The notes: generated by a model not told the origin, from the letters alone. Positions 1 through 9,217 are shown, numbered from the stretch's first letter. The stretch: DNA of 64,000 bases from JBDTNQ01 sp039933635 (GCA_039933635.1 JBDTNQ010000003.1:55337-119336), one strand, 5' to 3'. Numbers and translations: made by a program.

Positions 1-180
1 GACCCGGTGTTGGAGCTGACGCAGCGCTGTACCGACGTCCTCGAAATGTACGTCCGCCGGTATCCTCATCTCTGGCTCTGGATGCACCGCCGCTGGCGCG
101 ACCTGCCGGCAACCGCGGACCCGTCGGGCGGCATGTTCCCGACCGCCACGGCGGATGAGAACGAGTCGATGGAGTCATGA
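1..180 (+). CDS. Lipid A acyltransferase (LpxL/HtrB family), C-terminal fragment
   Basis: Only the last 59 codons lie in the window; the gene starts before base 1. The tail contains YVRRYPHLWLWMHRRWR, the pattern of a conserved Tyr-Pro stretch followed by W-x-H-x-R-W found at the end of Kdo2-lipid A lauroyl/myristoyl acyltransferases. These inner-membrane enzymes transfer secondary acyl chains to lipid A. The TGA at 178-180 overlaps the next start codon by 4 bases (ATGA), so it is probably translationally coupled to waaF. Family assignment rests on the tail and the LPS context only. Confidence 0.75.
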   Translation, partial: DPVLELTQRCTDVLEMYVRRYPHLWLWMHRRWRDLPATADPSGGMFPTATADENESMES

Positions 181-1235
181 GCGAACCGACGCCCGCCACC
201 GTCGCTCGCGTGGTGATCCGTCCGCCCAACTGGCTGGGGGATGCAGTGATGGCGTTGCCGGCGATGGCCGCGCTGCGCCTGCACTGGCCCGCTGCAGATC
301 TCACGATTGCGGCCGTGCCGTCCGTGGCCGCGTTGTTTCGCGAAGACACGGACGTCCATCCGAACCACGTCATCGATCTGCCCACCGGCACGAGCGCAGC
401 GGTGGCGGCGCTCGAAGGGGGCGGCTTCGACGTCGGCGTCCTCTTTCCCAATTCGTTCCGGTCCGCGTGGCAGTTCTGGCGCGCGGGCATTCCCGCGCGC
501 TGGGGCTACGCGCGGTCGGGCCGCCGGCTGCTGCTGACAAAGTGCAGTGCCCGCGCGAGACGCGCCGGCGCCACCCATCAGGTGGATTACTACCGCGATC
601 TGGTTGCCGGCCTCGGCATTGCGGAGGGCACACCGTCCGTCCCTCGGCTGGCGCCGTCACATCCCAGTGCGGAGCGCGCGCACGCGCTCCTGGCGCAGCT
701 GGGCGTGCAGGACGACGAGCTGTTGATCGGCATGGCGCCGGGCGCCGCCTATGGACAAGCCAAGCAATGGTCGCCGGATCGGATGGCCGAGGTCGCCGCA
801 CGGCTGGTGCGCGCGCGCCACTCGCGCATTGTCATCGTCGGCGCCTCGCATGATCGCGAGGCCGCGCGTGCGATAGAATCCTGGCTTCGTGCGCACACGC
901 CGGATGTGATCGATCGCGTGATCAACCTGGCGGGCCGCACGAGTCTTGGCGCGCTCGTCGGTGTGGCGGCGCGCTTCTCGGCGTTCCTGTCGAACGACTC
1001 CGGCGCCATGCACCTGGCGGCGGCGCTCGGCAGGCCGGTGGTCGCGATTTTCGGACCGACGGACGAACGCGCCACGCGTCCCCTCGGACCTCATCGAGTC
1101 ATCAACGTGCCCGTCTTCTGCCGTCCCTGTCTCCTTCGCGACTGCCCGATCGATCACCGTTGCATGAAACGGATCTCGGCCGACAGCGTCTTCTCCGCCG
1201 TGTCCCAGGCGCTCGACGCGGGGACGGCCCGTTGA
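177..1235 (+). CDS. waaF: LPS heptosyltransferase II (GT9)
   Basis: A 352-residue cytoplasmic glycosyltransferase family 9 protein that adds the second L-glycero-D-manno-heptose to the LPS inner core. The N-terminus has the family's R-x-P-N-W-L-G-D-A-V-M loop (residues about 14-25). The C-terminal nucleotide-binding half has SNDSGAMHLAAALG followed by P-V-V-A-I-F-G-P-T. Cysteines near the end (CRPCLLRDCPIDHRC) are common in WaaF. The start overlaps the upstream acyltransferase stop by 4 bases. Heptosyltransferase I is 3 kb downstream, which makes the II assignment more likely. Confidence 0.93.
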   Translation: MSEPTPATVARVVIRPPNWLGDAVMALPAMAALRLHWPAADLTIAAVPSVAALFREDTDVHPNHVIDLPTGTSAAVAALEGGGFDVGVLFPNSFRSAWQFWRAGIPARWGYARSGRRLLLTKCSARARRAGATHQVDYYRDLVAGLGIAEGTPSVPRLAPSHPSAERAHALLAQLGVQDDELLIGMAPGAAYGQAKQWSPDRMAEVAARLVRARHSRIVIVGASHDREAARAIESWLRAHTPDVIDRVINLAGRTSLGALVGVAARFSAFLSNDSGAMHLAAALGRPVVAIFGPTDERATRPLGPHRVINVPVFCRPCLLRDCPIDHRCMKRISADSVFSAVSQALDAGTAR

Positions 1236-1237
1236 CC

Positions 1238-1825
1238 ATGCGACCGGCCGTCTTCCTGGATCGCGACGGCACGATGATTCACGACGTGGGTTACCTCCGG
1301 CGCCTCGACGAGGTGCGCTGGTTTGCGTCCACGATCGACGCGATTCGCCTGATCAACCGTGCGGGCTTTCTCGTGTTCGTCGTCACGAACCAGAGCGGCA
1401 TCGGCCGTGGCGTGATTGCGCCCGAGTTCGTCCCGGAGGTGCACCGACGCATGAACGATCTGATCGAGGCCGGGGGTGCGCGAGTGGACGGCTGGTTCTA
1501 CTGCCCGCATCATCCTCGAGCCGAGGTGGAGATGTACCGCGCCGTGTGCGAGTGCCGAAAGCCGATGCCTGGTCTGATTCGGCAGGCCGAGGCGGCACAC
1601 GCGATCGATCTCCCGCGGTCCTTCGTCATTGGCGACAAGCCGATTGACGTCGGTCTCGGTGTGGGCGTCGGCGCGCGAGGAATTCTCGTGCGCACCGGCT
1701 ACGGCGAGGAGACCTTGCAGACCTGCGGCGGCCAAGTCCCCGGCGCGGCGTTCGTCGCCGCCGACCTCATGGAGGCGACATCATGGCTCCTCGGCGCCAG
1801 CGGCCATCCGCGCGATCCGCAGTGA
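1238..1825 (+). CDS. gmhB: D-glycero-beta-D-manno-heptose 1,7-bisphosphate 7-phosphatase
   Basis: A 195-residue HAD phosphatase that removes the 7-phosphate from heptose bisphosphate in ADP-heptose synthesis. The catalytic FLDRDGT motif sits at residues 6-12 and a GDKPID motif comes late in the protein. The zinc-binding loop typical of GmhB is present (CPHHP, then about a dozen residues later CECRKP). I chose ATG 1238, two bases after the waaF stop; the frame stays open further upstream, but the HAD motif begins right after this Met. The 3' end overlaps the kinase gene by 43 bases. Confidence 0.92.
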   Translation: MRPAVFLDRDGTMIHDVGYLRRLDEVRWFASTIDAIRLINRAGFLVFVVTNQSGIGRGVIAPEFVPEVHRRMNDLIEAGGARVDGWFYCPHHPRAEVEMYRAVCECRKPMPGLIRQAEAAHAIDLPRSFVIGDKPIDVGLGVGVGARGILVRTGYGEETLQTCGGQVPGAAFVAADLMEATSWLLGASGHPRDPQ

Positions 1826-2811
1826 CGGCGCGAGGCATTCTTTCGCGTTTTCGCCGGCTGCGCGTGGCCGTGGTCGGTGACCTCGTCGCTGACGAGTTCA
1901 TCTACGGCCAGATCGATCGCGTCTCGCGCGAGGCGCCCGTGCTCATCCTCAGCTACGACTCGACGGAAGTGCTGCCGGGCGGCGCGGGGAACGCCGCGAA
2001 TAACGTCGCGGCCTTGGGGGGGCGAGTCGAGGCGGTCGGCGTGGTCGGACGAGACGATGGCGGCACGCGTCTGCTGAAGGCGCTGGCGCCGCGTGTTTCC
2101 GTGACGGGCGTGGTACGCGCATCGGGCTACGTCACGCCGGTCAAAACACGAATTCTTGCCGGCGGCGTGCACTCCGCGAAGCAGCAGGTCGTGCGCATCG
2201 ATCGCGCCGGCGGCGCCCCGTCGGCGGCCGTGTTGGGGCGCGTCGAAGCCGCGCTCGTGTCCGCCATGCGCCGCGCCGACGCGATCATCATTTCCGACTA
2301 CGGCAAGGGGATCGTGACGCCGGCGCTGTGGAATCGCGCGCGGACCGCGGCGCGCGTCCGTCATGTGCCGCTGGTGTTCGTCGATTCGCGCTACGCGCTG
2401 AGCGGGTTCGTCGGCATGACGGCGTGCACGCCGAACGAGTCCGAGGTCGAGGCGCTGCTCGGCATCCGTATCAATGACGATCGGCAGATGCTCGAGCGCG
2501 CGGGCCGCACGCTGCTCACGCGGCTCGAGTGCGAGGCGGTGCTGATCACGCGCGGCAGCCGCGGCATGGCGTTGTTCGAAATGGGCCGTCCCACGGAACA
2601 CATTGCCATCCTCGGTTCGGATCAGGTGACGGATGTCACCGGCGCCGGCGATACCGTCATTGCAACCTTCACGCTGGCCGTCGCCGCGGGCGCGTCGTTT
2701 TCGCAGGCTGCGCACATCGCCAACGCGGCTGGTGGCATTGTGGTGATGAAGCGCGGCACGGCGACGGTCAGTACGGAGGAGCTCGGCGAAGCCCTGCGGG
2801 GCCGCCGATGA
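1783..2811 (+). CDS. hldA: D-glycero-beta-D-manno-heptose-7-phosphate kinase (PfkB family)
   Basis: A 342-residue ribokinase/PfkB-fold enzyme that phosphorylates heptose 7-phosphate at C1. Diagnostic parts are GDLVADEFIYG near the N-terminus, a sugar-binding P-G-G-A-G-N-A-A-N-N segment (about residues 65-75) and the anion-hole signature D-V-T-G-A-G-D-T near residue 285. In E. coli this kinase and the nucleotidyltransferase are one protein (HldE). Here they are separate genes whose stop and start overlap by 4 bases (ATGA at 2808). Confidence 0.93.
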   Translation: MAPRRQRPSARSAVTARGILSRFRRLRVAVVGDLVADEFIYGQIDRVSREAPVLILSYDSTEVLPGGAGNAANNVAALGGRVEAVGVVGRDDGGTRLLKALAPRVSVTGVVRASGYVTPVKTRILAGGVHSAKQQVVRIDRAGGAPSAAVLGRVEAALVSAMRRADAIIISDYGKGIVTPALWNRARTAARVRHVPLVFVDSRYALSGFVGMTACTPNESEVEALLGIRINDDRQMLERAGRTLLTRLECEAVLITRGSRGMALFEMGRPTEHIAILGSDQVTDVTGAGDTVIATFTLAVAAGASFSQAAHIANAAGGIVVMKRGTATVSTEELGEALRGRR

Positions 2812-3308
2812 CGAGCGGCGGCGTCGTCACCGACGCGGCGCTGGTGGAGCTGGTCGCGGCCGATCGGCGCGCGGGGCGCACGATCGCCTTTGCCAACGGC
2901 TGCTTCGATGTGCTCCACGTCGGACACGTGCGCTACCTCGAGGGCGCGAAGCGGGAAGGCGATCGCTTGATCGTCGCCGTGAACGACGATGACTCCGTGC
3001 GTGGACTCAAGGGCCCAGGACAACCTGTACTGCCGGCGAACGCCCGCGCCGAGCTCGTAGCCGCGCTCCGCGCCGTTGACTACGTCGTCACGTTTCCCGA
3101 TCGCACGGTGGAACGGTTGCTGCGCCTGCTCAAGCCGGACGTGCACTGCAAGGGGACGGACTACACGGTCGACACGGTGCCCGAGAGGGATGTGGTGCGC
3201 GAGTACGGCGGCCGCGTCGCGGTGGTTGGCGATCCGAAGGACCACTCCACGACGGAATTGCTGCAGAAGCTTCGGAGCGAAGGCCCGCCTGGAAGGACGG
3301 ATGGCTGA
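2808..3308 (+). CDS. hldC: ADP-heptose synthase, nucleotidyltransferase subunit (RfaE2)
   Basis: A 166-residue cytidylyltransferase-fold enzyme that joins heptose 1-phosphate to AMP. The nucleotide-binding motif NGCFDVLHVGHVRYLEGA contains the HxGH signature; D-H-S-T-T is near the end. I chose ATG 2808 because it overlaps the kinase stop and places the HxGH motif at the usual distance from the N-terminus; the reading frame is open much further upstream without similarity to the family. It overlaps waaC by 8 bases. Confidence 0.93.
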   Translation: MTSGGVVTDAALVELVAADRRAGRTIAFANGCFDVLHVGHVRYLEGAKREGDRLIVAVNDDDSVRGLKGPGQPVLPANARAELVAALRAVDYVVTFPDRTVERLLRLLKPDVHCKGTDYTVDTVPERDVVREYGGRVAVVGDPKDHSTTELLQKLRSEGPPGRTDG

Positions 3309-4317
3309 AGGCCAGCCGCGGCTGCTCATCGTGCGACTGGGATCGCTTGGCGATCTCGTCCACACGCTGCCCGCGGTCGCGGCATTGCAGCGGGCGCGCC
3401 CGGACGCGGCGATCGATTGGCTGGTCGATCGCGTCCATCAGGAGTTCCTGTCCCTCGTGCCAATCGTGTCGGCGATCATCGCGCTCGAGCGACCGACGAT
3501 CGGGGCCTGGCTCGAGGCGCGACGAACGATGCGCGCGCGGCACTACGAGGCGGCGATCGACTTTCAAGGCCTCATCAAATCGGCGGCGCTGGCGCGGCTG
3601 TCCGGAGCCCGCCGCGTGATCGGGTTCGATCGGGCGGCGCTTCGCGAGCCCGTGGCGGCGTGGCTCTACACCGAGCGGGTGGCCGTGGGCGAAGGGCGTC
3701 ACGTCATCGACAAGAACCTCATGTTGGCGGCCGCGCTCGGCGCAGGAACGTCGCTCCGCGTCTTTCCAGTCGCCGACGTCGCGTCACCGGCGCTGGAACA
3801 CGTGCGGAGCCAGGGACTGTCCGAGTTCGCGTTGCTCAACTGCGGTGCGGCGTGGCCCAACAAGCGATGGCCGGCCGATCGGTTCGGACAGATCGCGGTA
3901 TGGCTGCGCGAGAAGCACGGTCTCCGTTCCGTGGCGCTGTGGGGACCTGGCGAGGCCGATCTTGCAGCCGAGGTCGTGCGCGTCTCCGGCGGTGCGGCCG
4001 TCGCGGCGCCGCCGACCGGGTTGCGCGATCTCGTGGCGCTGTCGCGCGCGGCGCGGCTGATCGTGTCCGGAGACACCGGGCCGACCCACATCGCCGGCGC
4101 GGCGGGCACGCCCATCGTCGCGATCTTCGGTCCAACGGATCCGGCGCGCAATGGGCCCTGGGATCCCAGGGACGTGATCGTCTCGCGGTACAGCGTGTGT
4201 GGCTGTCACTATCAACGCCGGTGCTCTCGGACGGGCAACGACTGGTGTTTGCTCCAGGTGGATGTGGCTGAGGTGCAGCGTGCGATCGACGACCGGCTCG
4301 CGCCGCAGCCGCAATAG
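3301..4317 (+). CDS. waaC: LPS heptosyltransferase I (GT9)
   Basis: A 338-residue GT9 protein, likely transferring the first heptose onto Kdo2-lipid A. The N-terminal LLIVRLGSLGDLVHTLPA motif is the classic WaaC/RfaC start and contains the catalytic-loop region. The C-terminal ADP-heptose site has S-G-D-T-G-P-T-H-I-A followed by V-A-I-F-G-P-T-D. The ATG at 3301 is immediately before this motif and overlaps hldC by 8 bases. Together with waaF the window encodes both heptosyltransferases, but no GmhA isomerase or HldD epimerase is present here. Confidence 0.9.
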   Translation: MAEGQPRLLIVRLGSLGDLVHTLPAVAALQRARPDAAIDWLVDRVHQEFLSLVPIVSAIIALERPTIGAWLEARRTMRARHYEAAIDFQGLIKSAALARLSGARRVIGFDRAALREPVAAWLYTERVAVGEGRHVIDKNLMLAAALGAGTSLRVFPVADVASPALEHVRSQGLSEFALLNCGAAWPNKRWPADRFGQIAVWLREKHGLRSVALWGPGEADLAAEVVRVSGGAAVAAPPTGLRDLVALSRAARLIVSGDTGPTHIAGAAGTPIVAIFGPTDPARNGPWDPRDVIVSRYSVCGCHYQRRCSRTGNDWCLLQVDVAEVQRAIDDRLAPQPQ

Positions 4318-4320
4318 ACC

Positions 4321-4818
4321 ATGAAAAGACTGGCTCGACTTCGCGTGCCGCTCGGTTTCCTGTGTGCGGCAGTGGCCCTGGCCCTCGTCCGGCCGTCGTG
4401 GGCCACGTGGCCGGTGGGGGCGGCGGTGGCGGCGATGGGGGAGTGCCTTCGTCTGTGGGCCGCTGGGCACATCGACAAGGGGCGCGAGATCACGCGGTCG
4501 GGCCCCTATCGATTCCTACGCCACCCGCTCTACGTGGGCTCGACGCTCATTGGTCTCGGGTTCGCGCTGGCGTCCGGCAGCGTTATCGTGTGGGCGTTGA
4601 CGACGGTGTACCTGGGGGTCACGCTGGCGGCGGCGGTGCGGACCGAGGAGCGCACGCTCGATGAACGCTTTGATGGCGCCTACTCCGAATATCGCGAGGG
4701 CCGAGCGGTTCCCGTGGATCGTCCCTTCACGTGGGCGCGCGTGATGGCCAACCGCGAATACCGCGCGGTGACGGGTGTGCTCATCGCGTTTTCCTGGCTG
4801 CTGATTCGGTTGCGGTGA
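4321..4818 (+). CDS. Isoprenylcysteine carboxyl methyltransferase-like membrane protein
   Basis: A 165-residue integral membrane protein with about four hydrophobic segments. The signature GPYRFLRHPLYVGSTLIGLG (residues about 60-80) followed by EERTLDERFDGAYSEYRE is that of the ICMT/PEMT-like methyltransferase superfamily. The RHPxY segment and the acidic EE...Y...Y stretch bind S-adenosylmethionine in characterised members. The substrate is unknown; its place between waaC and an O-antigen ligase suggests an envelope lipid or glycolipid. It starts 3 bases after the waaC stop. Confidence 0.8.
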   Translation: MKRLARLRVPLGFLCAAVALALVRPSWATWPVGAAVAAMGECLRLWAAGHIDKGREITRSGPYRFLRHPLYVGSTLIGLGFALASGSVIVWALTTVYLGVTLAAAVRTEERTLDERFDGAYSEYREGRAVPVDRPFTWARVMANREYRAVTGVLIAFSWLLIRLR

Positions 4819-4822
4819 TGAT

Positions 4823-6346
4823 GTGACCTGGCGTGGCCACCTGACACGGCCCACCTGGGCGCCCGCGTTGGGTCTGTGCGCCGCGTTCGTCTTCTTCGTT
4901 CCCCTCAGCGCCGTTTTTCATCAGTCAGACATCACCTGGGGACTCCGGGCCTTCATCGTCCTGCTGACGGGACTGAGCGCCCTTGCGCCGACGACCGGGA
5001 TCGTCCTCTTGTCGATCCTGGCCCCGATGATGCTGGTCGTCGCGTCCATTTCCGGCTGGGTGCTGTCACCAGCACAGCTGACCGATGCCTGCATGCTGGC
5101 GGTCGTGTCCGGCGCGTCTTTGCGATTGACCGCGAGGAGAGGGCCGCCGGAGCGGCTTGCCGGACTGGCGATGGCCTTCGGCGCCGCTGTCCTGGCCTCG
5201 ACACTCGTGGAACTCCACCAACTCATCGTCATCGCGCCGCAACGGCCGCTGTGGGATGAGGTATGGCACCACCTGACGATCGATTACTGGCGTGCCCCGC
5301 GTGAGTTTCCGATCCTCCACGATTCGGCCAGATGGCTGGCGGGGCTCGCGCTGGCCGTGTATGCGGAGCGTGTGCTTCGCGCATCTCCGCGGATGGCGCC
5401 ATCCATCATTCGCCTTTGGATTCTCGGCGGGACGGCGGGCGCGCTGCTGACCGTCGTGCGTCTGGGCGAGCAGGTGCTGAGCAGCGGGATGTCCGCCGGG
5501 GCCGCCGCTGCCTGGATCCTCAACGGCGCCCGTCTGTCAGCGCTGCAGCCCGACCCGAACGCGGCCGGATCGTACTTCGCACTGTTCCTGATCCCGGCGG
5601 CCATCATCGGCTGGCAGCGGCGGAACTATTGGATGCTGTGCATCTCGCTGCCGCTGTTGCTGCTGTCATGCGGGCTCGCCCGATCGCGCGCGGCGATTGG
5701 CGCCATCATGGCCGTTGTCAGCACGCGAGGGATCGCGCTTGCGCGATGGCCGCTGGCTGCGCGACTGGCGATCGCGGCCGTCGTCATTCCAGCCGGCGTA
5801 TCGCTGGCCTTCCTCGTCGCCACGTCCCGCACGCACGTGGGCCTGGGCGCTGCGGCGGAAGTGCGGGTGCAGATGACGCGCGTGGCGTGGCGCACGGCCG
5901 AGACGCGGCCGGTGTTCGGCGTCGGCCTCGGCAACTACATCCGACGGTCGAGACGGTTCATCACGCCGGACATGACGTTGCTCGAGTCGTTCGCTCCGAA
6001 CGGCGAGAACGCGCACAACAACTACCTGCAGATTCTCGTCGAGCTGGGCATCCCCGCCGCATTGCTGTTCGTCGCGATGGTCGGCGCGGTTGTCCGGGCC
6101 GGTTGGACGGCGCCGCCTTTCTTGCGCACGCCGGAGCTCGAGGGCATGATGCTCGGTCTCCTGGCGTTCCTCATGAGCGCCATCTTCGGCCACCCATTGC
6201 TGGTGCCGGAGGTCTTTGGCGTCTTCGCGCTCGCGCTGGGCCTTACCGCCGGTCTCGGCCCTCCGCCCGGGCCTTCATCAACTTGGCGGCGATCGGTCCT
6301 TCCGGGGATTGCGGCGTTCTACGTCGTGTCTGTGCTGTGGAGGTGA
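4823..6346 (+). CDS. O-antigen ligase/polymerase-like membrane protein
   Basis: A 507-residue polytopic protein with about 10-12 hydrophobic segments. A periplasmic-loop region has E-T-R-P-V-F-G-V-G-L-G-N-Y, then P-N-G-E-N-A-H-N-N-Y-L-Q-I-L-V-E-L-G (about residues 360-410), the hallmark of Wzy_C / WaaL O-antigen ligases. The likely role is joining or polymerising O-antigen-type glycans at the periplasmic face. The start is GTG at 4823. The last 104 bases overlap the convergent pabB-pabC gene tail to tail. Confidence 0.85.
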   Translation: MTWRGHLTRPTWAPALGLCAAFVFFVPLSAVFHQSDITWGLRAFIVLLTGLSALAPTTGIVLLSILAPMMLVVASISGWVLSPAQLTDACMLAVVSGASLRLTARRGPPERLAGLAMAFGAAVLASTLVELHQLIVIAPQRPLWDEVWHHLTIDYWRAPREFPILHDSARWLAGLALAVYAERVLRASPRMAPSIIRLWILGGTAGALLTVVRLGEQVLSSGMSAGAAAAWILNGARLSALQPDPNAAGSYFALFLIPAAIIGWQRRNYWMLCISLPLLLLSCGLARSRAAIGAIMAVVSTRGIALARWPLAARLAIAAVVIPAGVSLAFLVATSRTHVGLGAAAEVRVQMTRVAWRTAETRPVFGVGLGNYIRRSRRFITPDMTLLESFAPNGENAHNNYLQILVELGIPAALLFVAMVGAVVRAGWTAPPFLRTPELEGMMLGLLAFLMSAIFGHPLLVPEVFGVFALALGLTAGLGPPPGPSSTWRRSVLPGIAAFYVVSVLWR

Positions 6347-8117
6347 CCTCCACCCATTCCCTCAGACTGTTGATCAGCCACACGCGCGTGGCGCAGGCCA
6401 CGTCGGCGCGTGTCAGCACGCGTTCGCGCAGGGCGCCAGCGGCGAGGAGCGACGCTCGGAACACACCTGGCAGCAGGCCACTTGAAACCGGTGGGGTCCA
6501 TCGGTGGCCGTCGATCTCGAGGACGAGATTCCCGATGGTGAACTCGGTCAGTTCGCCCTCTTCGTTCCACAGCAGCACGTCGAAGGCGTCAGGATGAGCA
6601 GCACGGTGGTGGTTGTAGACCGTTCGATGCGTCGTCTTGTGACACAGCCACCGATCCAGGCGCGACACTGGAGTGGAAGCCAGGACGACCGTGGACATCA
6701 GGTCAGCCGCTCCCGAAAATGATTCGCTGCTCACGTCTGGTGTGCCTGTGGCATCCAGACAAATGCGGACGCGCCTGACCTCGTCCGGATGTTGCCGGGC
6801 ATGTGCTTCGAGCGCGTCTCGGATCGTCGCCGACGAGAACGGTCGGTCGAAGTAGTCCGAGGATCCTGACAGGCGGGCGATGTGGCCATCCAGCCGCACG
6901 TAGACGCCTCGTTGCAGCCGCAGCGTCTCGAACAGATCAAAGCCGGGAGCCGGCGTGAGACACGCGGTCTTCGCGAGAGCTTCCGCGTACTCGTCATCGG
7001 CTCGTGAATCCCACGTGATGCCGCCCCCGGCCCCGAACTCCGCCTGCCCCGTGAGCGTGTCGAGGGCGACCGTTCGAATCGCCACGTTGAAGACGGCCTC
7101 GCCATCCGGCGCCGCGAAGCCGATGGCGCCGCAGTACACCCCGCGTGGGTCGCGTTCGATCGATGCGATGAGCTTCATGCTGCTGGTCTTGGGTGCGCCT
7201 GTGATCGATCCGGCAGGGAAGAGGGCCCTGAACACACCCGTCAGCGTCGTGTCTGGGCGCAAACGGCCGTCGACCGTCGACACCATCTGAAACACAGACG
7301 GATACCGCTCGATCGCAAAGAGGTCCGTCGCCCGGACGGATCCGATCTCGGCGACTCGTCCGACGTCGTTGCGCGCCAGGTCCACGATCATCACGTTCTC
7401 CGCGCGGTTCTTTTCCGAGGCTCGCAGCCACGCCGCGCGCCTCTCGTCATCGTCCACCGACGTTCCGCGTGCCACCGTGCCTTTCATCGGCCTGGTCGTG
7501 AGGACGCCACGTCCGATGCGGAAGAAGAGCTCGGGCGAGAGGGACAGGATGTGCCAGCGTCCCAGGTCCAGATGCGCGCTGTATGGCGCGCGCTGACCGC
7601 CTGCCAGCCGACGATAGAGGGCGCCTGCGTCACGCGGCGACATCGACGTCCGCAGGCGGAAGGTGTAGTTCGTCTGATAGCTGTCGCCCTGCAGGATGGC
7701 GTCATGCACGGCCGCGACCCCGGCGCGGTAGTCGGTGGGTGAGATGTCTGGGAGCCAGACCGTCGCGTCGTCGTCTGTGGCGTCCGCTGACTCGTGTTCG
7801 AGGGCCGTTGTTTCGCGCGGGGCGTCGAATAGGCCGAACCACACGAGCGGAAGGTCACCGGGAGGCTTCGCGGTCAACGACGCGTCGAAGCCGGGCGCGG
7901 CCTCGTACGCCACGAACCCGGCGGCGTGGCGACCGCCACGCAATCCGTCCTCGACCGCCGCCATCGCCGCGGGTACTTCGTCCACAGTGCGCGCCACGAT
8001 CACTCGGACCGGATCCGTGAAGAGGCAGGCTCGCTGCCGTCCCGCCGCATCAGCGAAGTCGAATCGGAGGCGAGTGGGGCGCGGGCTTGCGGTGTCGGAC
8101 GGCACGGCCAAGGCCAA
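6243..8117 (-). CDS. pabB: Aminodeoxychorismate synthase component I / aminodeoxychorismate lyase fusion (PabB-PabC)
   Basis: A 624-residue fusion supplying p-aminobenzoate for folate. The first ~370 residues are a chorismate-binding domain: PMKGT, ENVMIVDLARNDVGRV, and GSITGAPKTSSMKLI with the GAPK motif. The lysine of P-M-K-G-T is typical of aminodeoxychorismate synthase. The last ~250 residues are a PLP class IV lyase: CHKTTHRTVY carries the probable Schiff-base lysine, and EGELTEFTIGN is the conserved active-site loop. Fusions of this type are known. The amidotransferase PabA is not in this window. The 3' end runs 104 bases into the opposing O-antigen ligase gene. Confidence 0.93.
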   Translation of the reverse strand: MALAVPSDTASPRPTRLRFDFADAAGRQRACLFTDPVRVIVARTVDEVPAAMAAVEDGLRGGRHAAGFVAYEAAPGFDASLTAKPPGDLPLVWFGLFDAPRETTALEHESADATDDDATVWLPDISPTDYRAGVAAVHDAILQGDSYQTNYTFRLRTSMSPRDAGALYRRLAGGQRAPYSAHLDLGRWHILSLSPELFFRIGRGVLTTRPMKGTVARGTSVDDDERRAAWLRASEKNRAENVMIVDLARNDVGRVAEIGSVRATDLFAIERYPSVFQMVSTVDGRLRPDTTLTGVFRALFPAGSITGAPKTSSMKLIASIERDPRGVYCGAIGFAAPDGEAVFNVAIRTVALDTLTGQAEFGAGGGITWDSRADDEYAEALAKTACLTPAPGFDLFETLRLQRGVYVRLDGHIARLSGSSDYFDRPFSSATIRDALEAHARQHPDEVRRVRICLDATGTPDVSSESFSGAADLMSTVVLASTPVSRLDRWLCHKTTHRTVYNHHRAAHPDAFDVLLWNEEGELTEFTIGNLVLEIDGHRWTPPVSSGLLPGVFRASLLAAGALRERVLTRADVACATRVWLINSLREWVEVTSTAQTRRRTPQSPEGPIAAKLMKARAEGRDRR

Positions 8118-8261
8118 GAATCAAGGATCGCACAGACTGTCTGGGGAATCCTCGGGGTACGAATCGTTCGGGCCGCTGCTTAGCGCCCTATTCAGCAGCA
8201 CACCAGTCCGGATCCGGGAACGGGAGCCGGCGGAGCAGGATTCCGTCGATCCGCGGGCCGT

Positions 8262-9056
8262 TCAGCTTGGGGAATCCGACAGATGCCAGATGTAACGATC
8301 GAGCTCGGCCGTGACGGCCACCGCCCGGTCGGACGCGAACGAGGGACGATTGACGACGCGCAGGCCGCAACTGGAGCGCAGCATCTCGGGCACGAGCAGG
8401 TCGGCCGTGAGCGACGTCTGCGGGAGTTCGTGGCCCTCTGCGATTTGATCGAGCTCGGCGGCGATGGCGTGCCAGAACGCGGACTCCGGATGCCGCCGCT
8501 CGATTTGTGCGGAGACCTGCCACAGTACCGACGCGTAGCGGACCACCGGGCAGACCAGGGCGTGACCGATCGTCGCCCCGGAGTCCAGCGACGTCAGCGC
8601 CAGGTGCCATACGCCCATCGACGTCTGCGAGGTGCGGATGAGCACCGTGTCTTCGCCGGCCTTGCCGTCAGAGAGGTCATCGAGAATCTTCGTCAGCCCC
8701 TGCTGGGTCACCTCATCGGCGGCGCAACGCCAGCCGCTCAGGAAGGCGGCCTCGTCTCCGCGCGGCGCGCGGCAGTGCACGACCCGGGCGCGCAGGGTGT
8801 AGGTCATCCGGTCGGTGGTCGCCACCTCGAACACGTGGAGGCCGCCAGTGTTGATGTCGATATCCGATGCGACGAGGAAACCACCCAGGCTGATGTCGCG
8901 CATCTCGACGTCGAGGTCGAGCGTCTGAATCCGCGTCCGGAGGCGGCCGTCGACCCGGACGCGCTCGGACTGGCGGCGCCCGTCCAGTGCGACGTCCTGA
9001 TCGCCCTGCTGAAGCCGTTCAGCTGCGTCGGGCTGGGCCTCGCGGAGCTCGGACAT
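8262..9056 (-). CDS. PilZ-domain protein
   Basis: About 264 residues from ATG 9056; the frame is open further upstream to 9158, and an ATG at 9107 is an alternative. The N-terminal ~110 residues look like a PilZ domain: RRQSERVRVDG supplies the R-x-x-x-R motif and MRDISLGGF supplies D-x-S-x-x-G, the two c-di-GMP-binding elements. The C-terminal ~140 residues are not recognised. It is probably a cytoplasmic c-di-GMP effector; the target is unknown. It stands alone between pabBC and an ABC ATPase, all on the minus strand. Confidence 0.75.
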   Translation of the reverse strand: MSELREAQPDAAERLQQGDQDVALDGRRQSERVRVDGRLRTRIQTLDLDVEMRDISLGGFLVASDIDINTGGLHVFEVATTDRMTYTLRARVVHCRAPRGDEAAFLSGWRCAADEVTQQGLTKILDDLSDGKAGEDTVLIRTSQTSMGVWHLALTSLDSGATIGHALVCPVVRYASVLWQVSAQIERRHPESAFWHAIAAELDQIAEGHELPQTSLTADLLVPEMLRSSCGLRVVNRPSFASDRAVAVTAELDRYIWHLSDSPS

Positions 9057-9217
9057 GCGATCCGTCCAAGCAAGCCCAGTGCCCGACCGTCGTGTCGCGC
9101 CGGTCATATCTCTGCACCAAGACTGCACGGTTCGACGAGCGTGTCCGTGGGAAACCACAAAAGCGAAATCGGACGCAGCACGACCTCGCAGGCCGACTGA
9201 CAGAATCGTGAGAGCGG

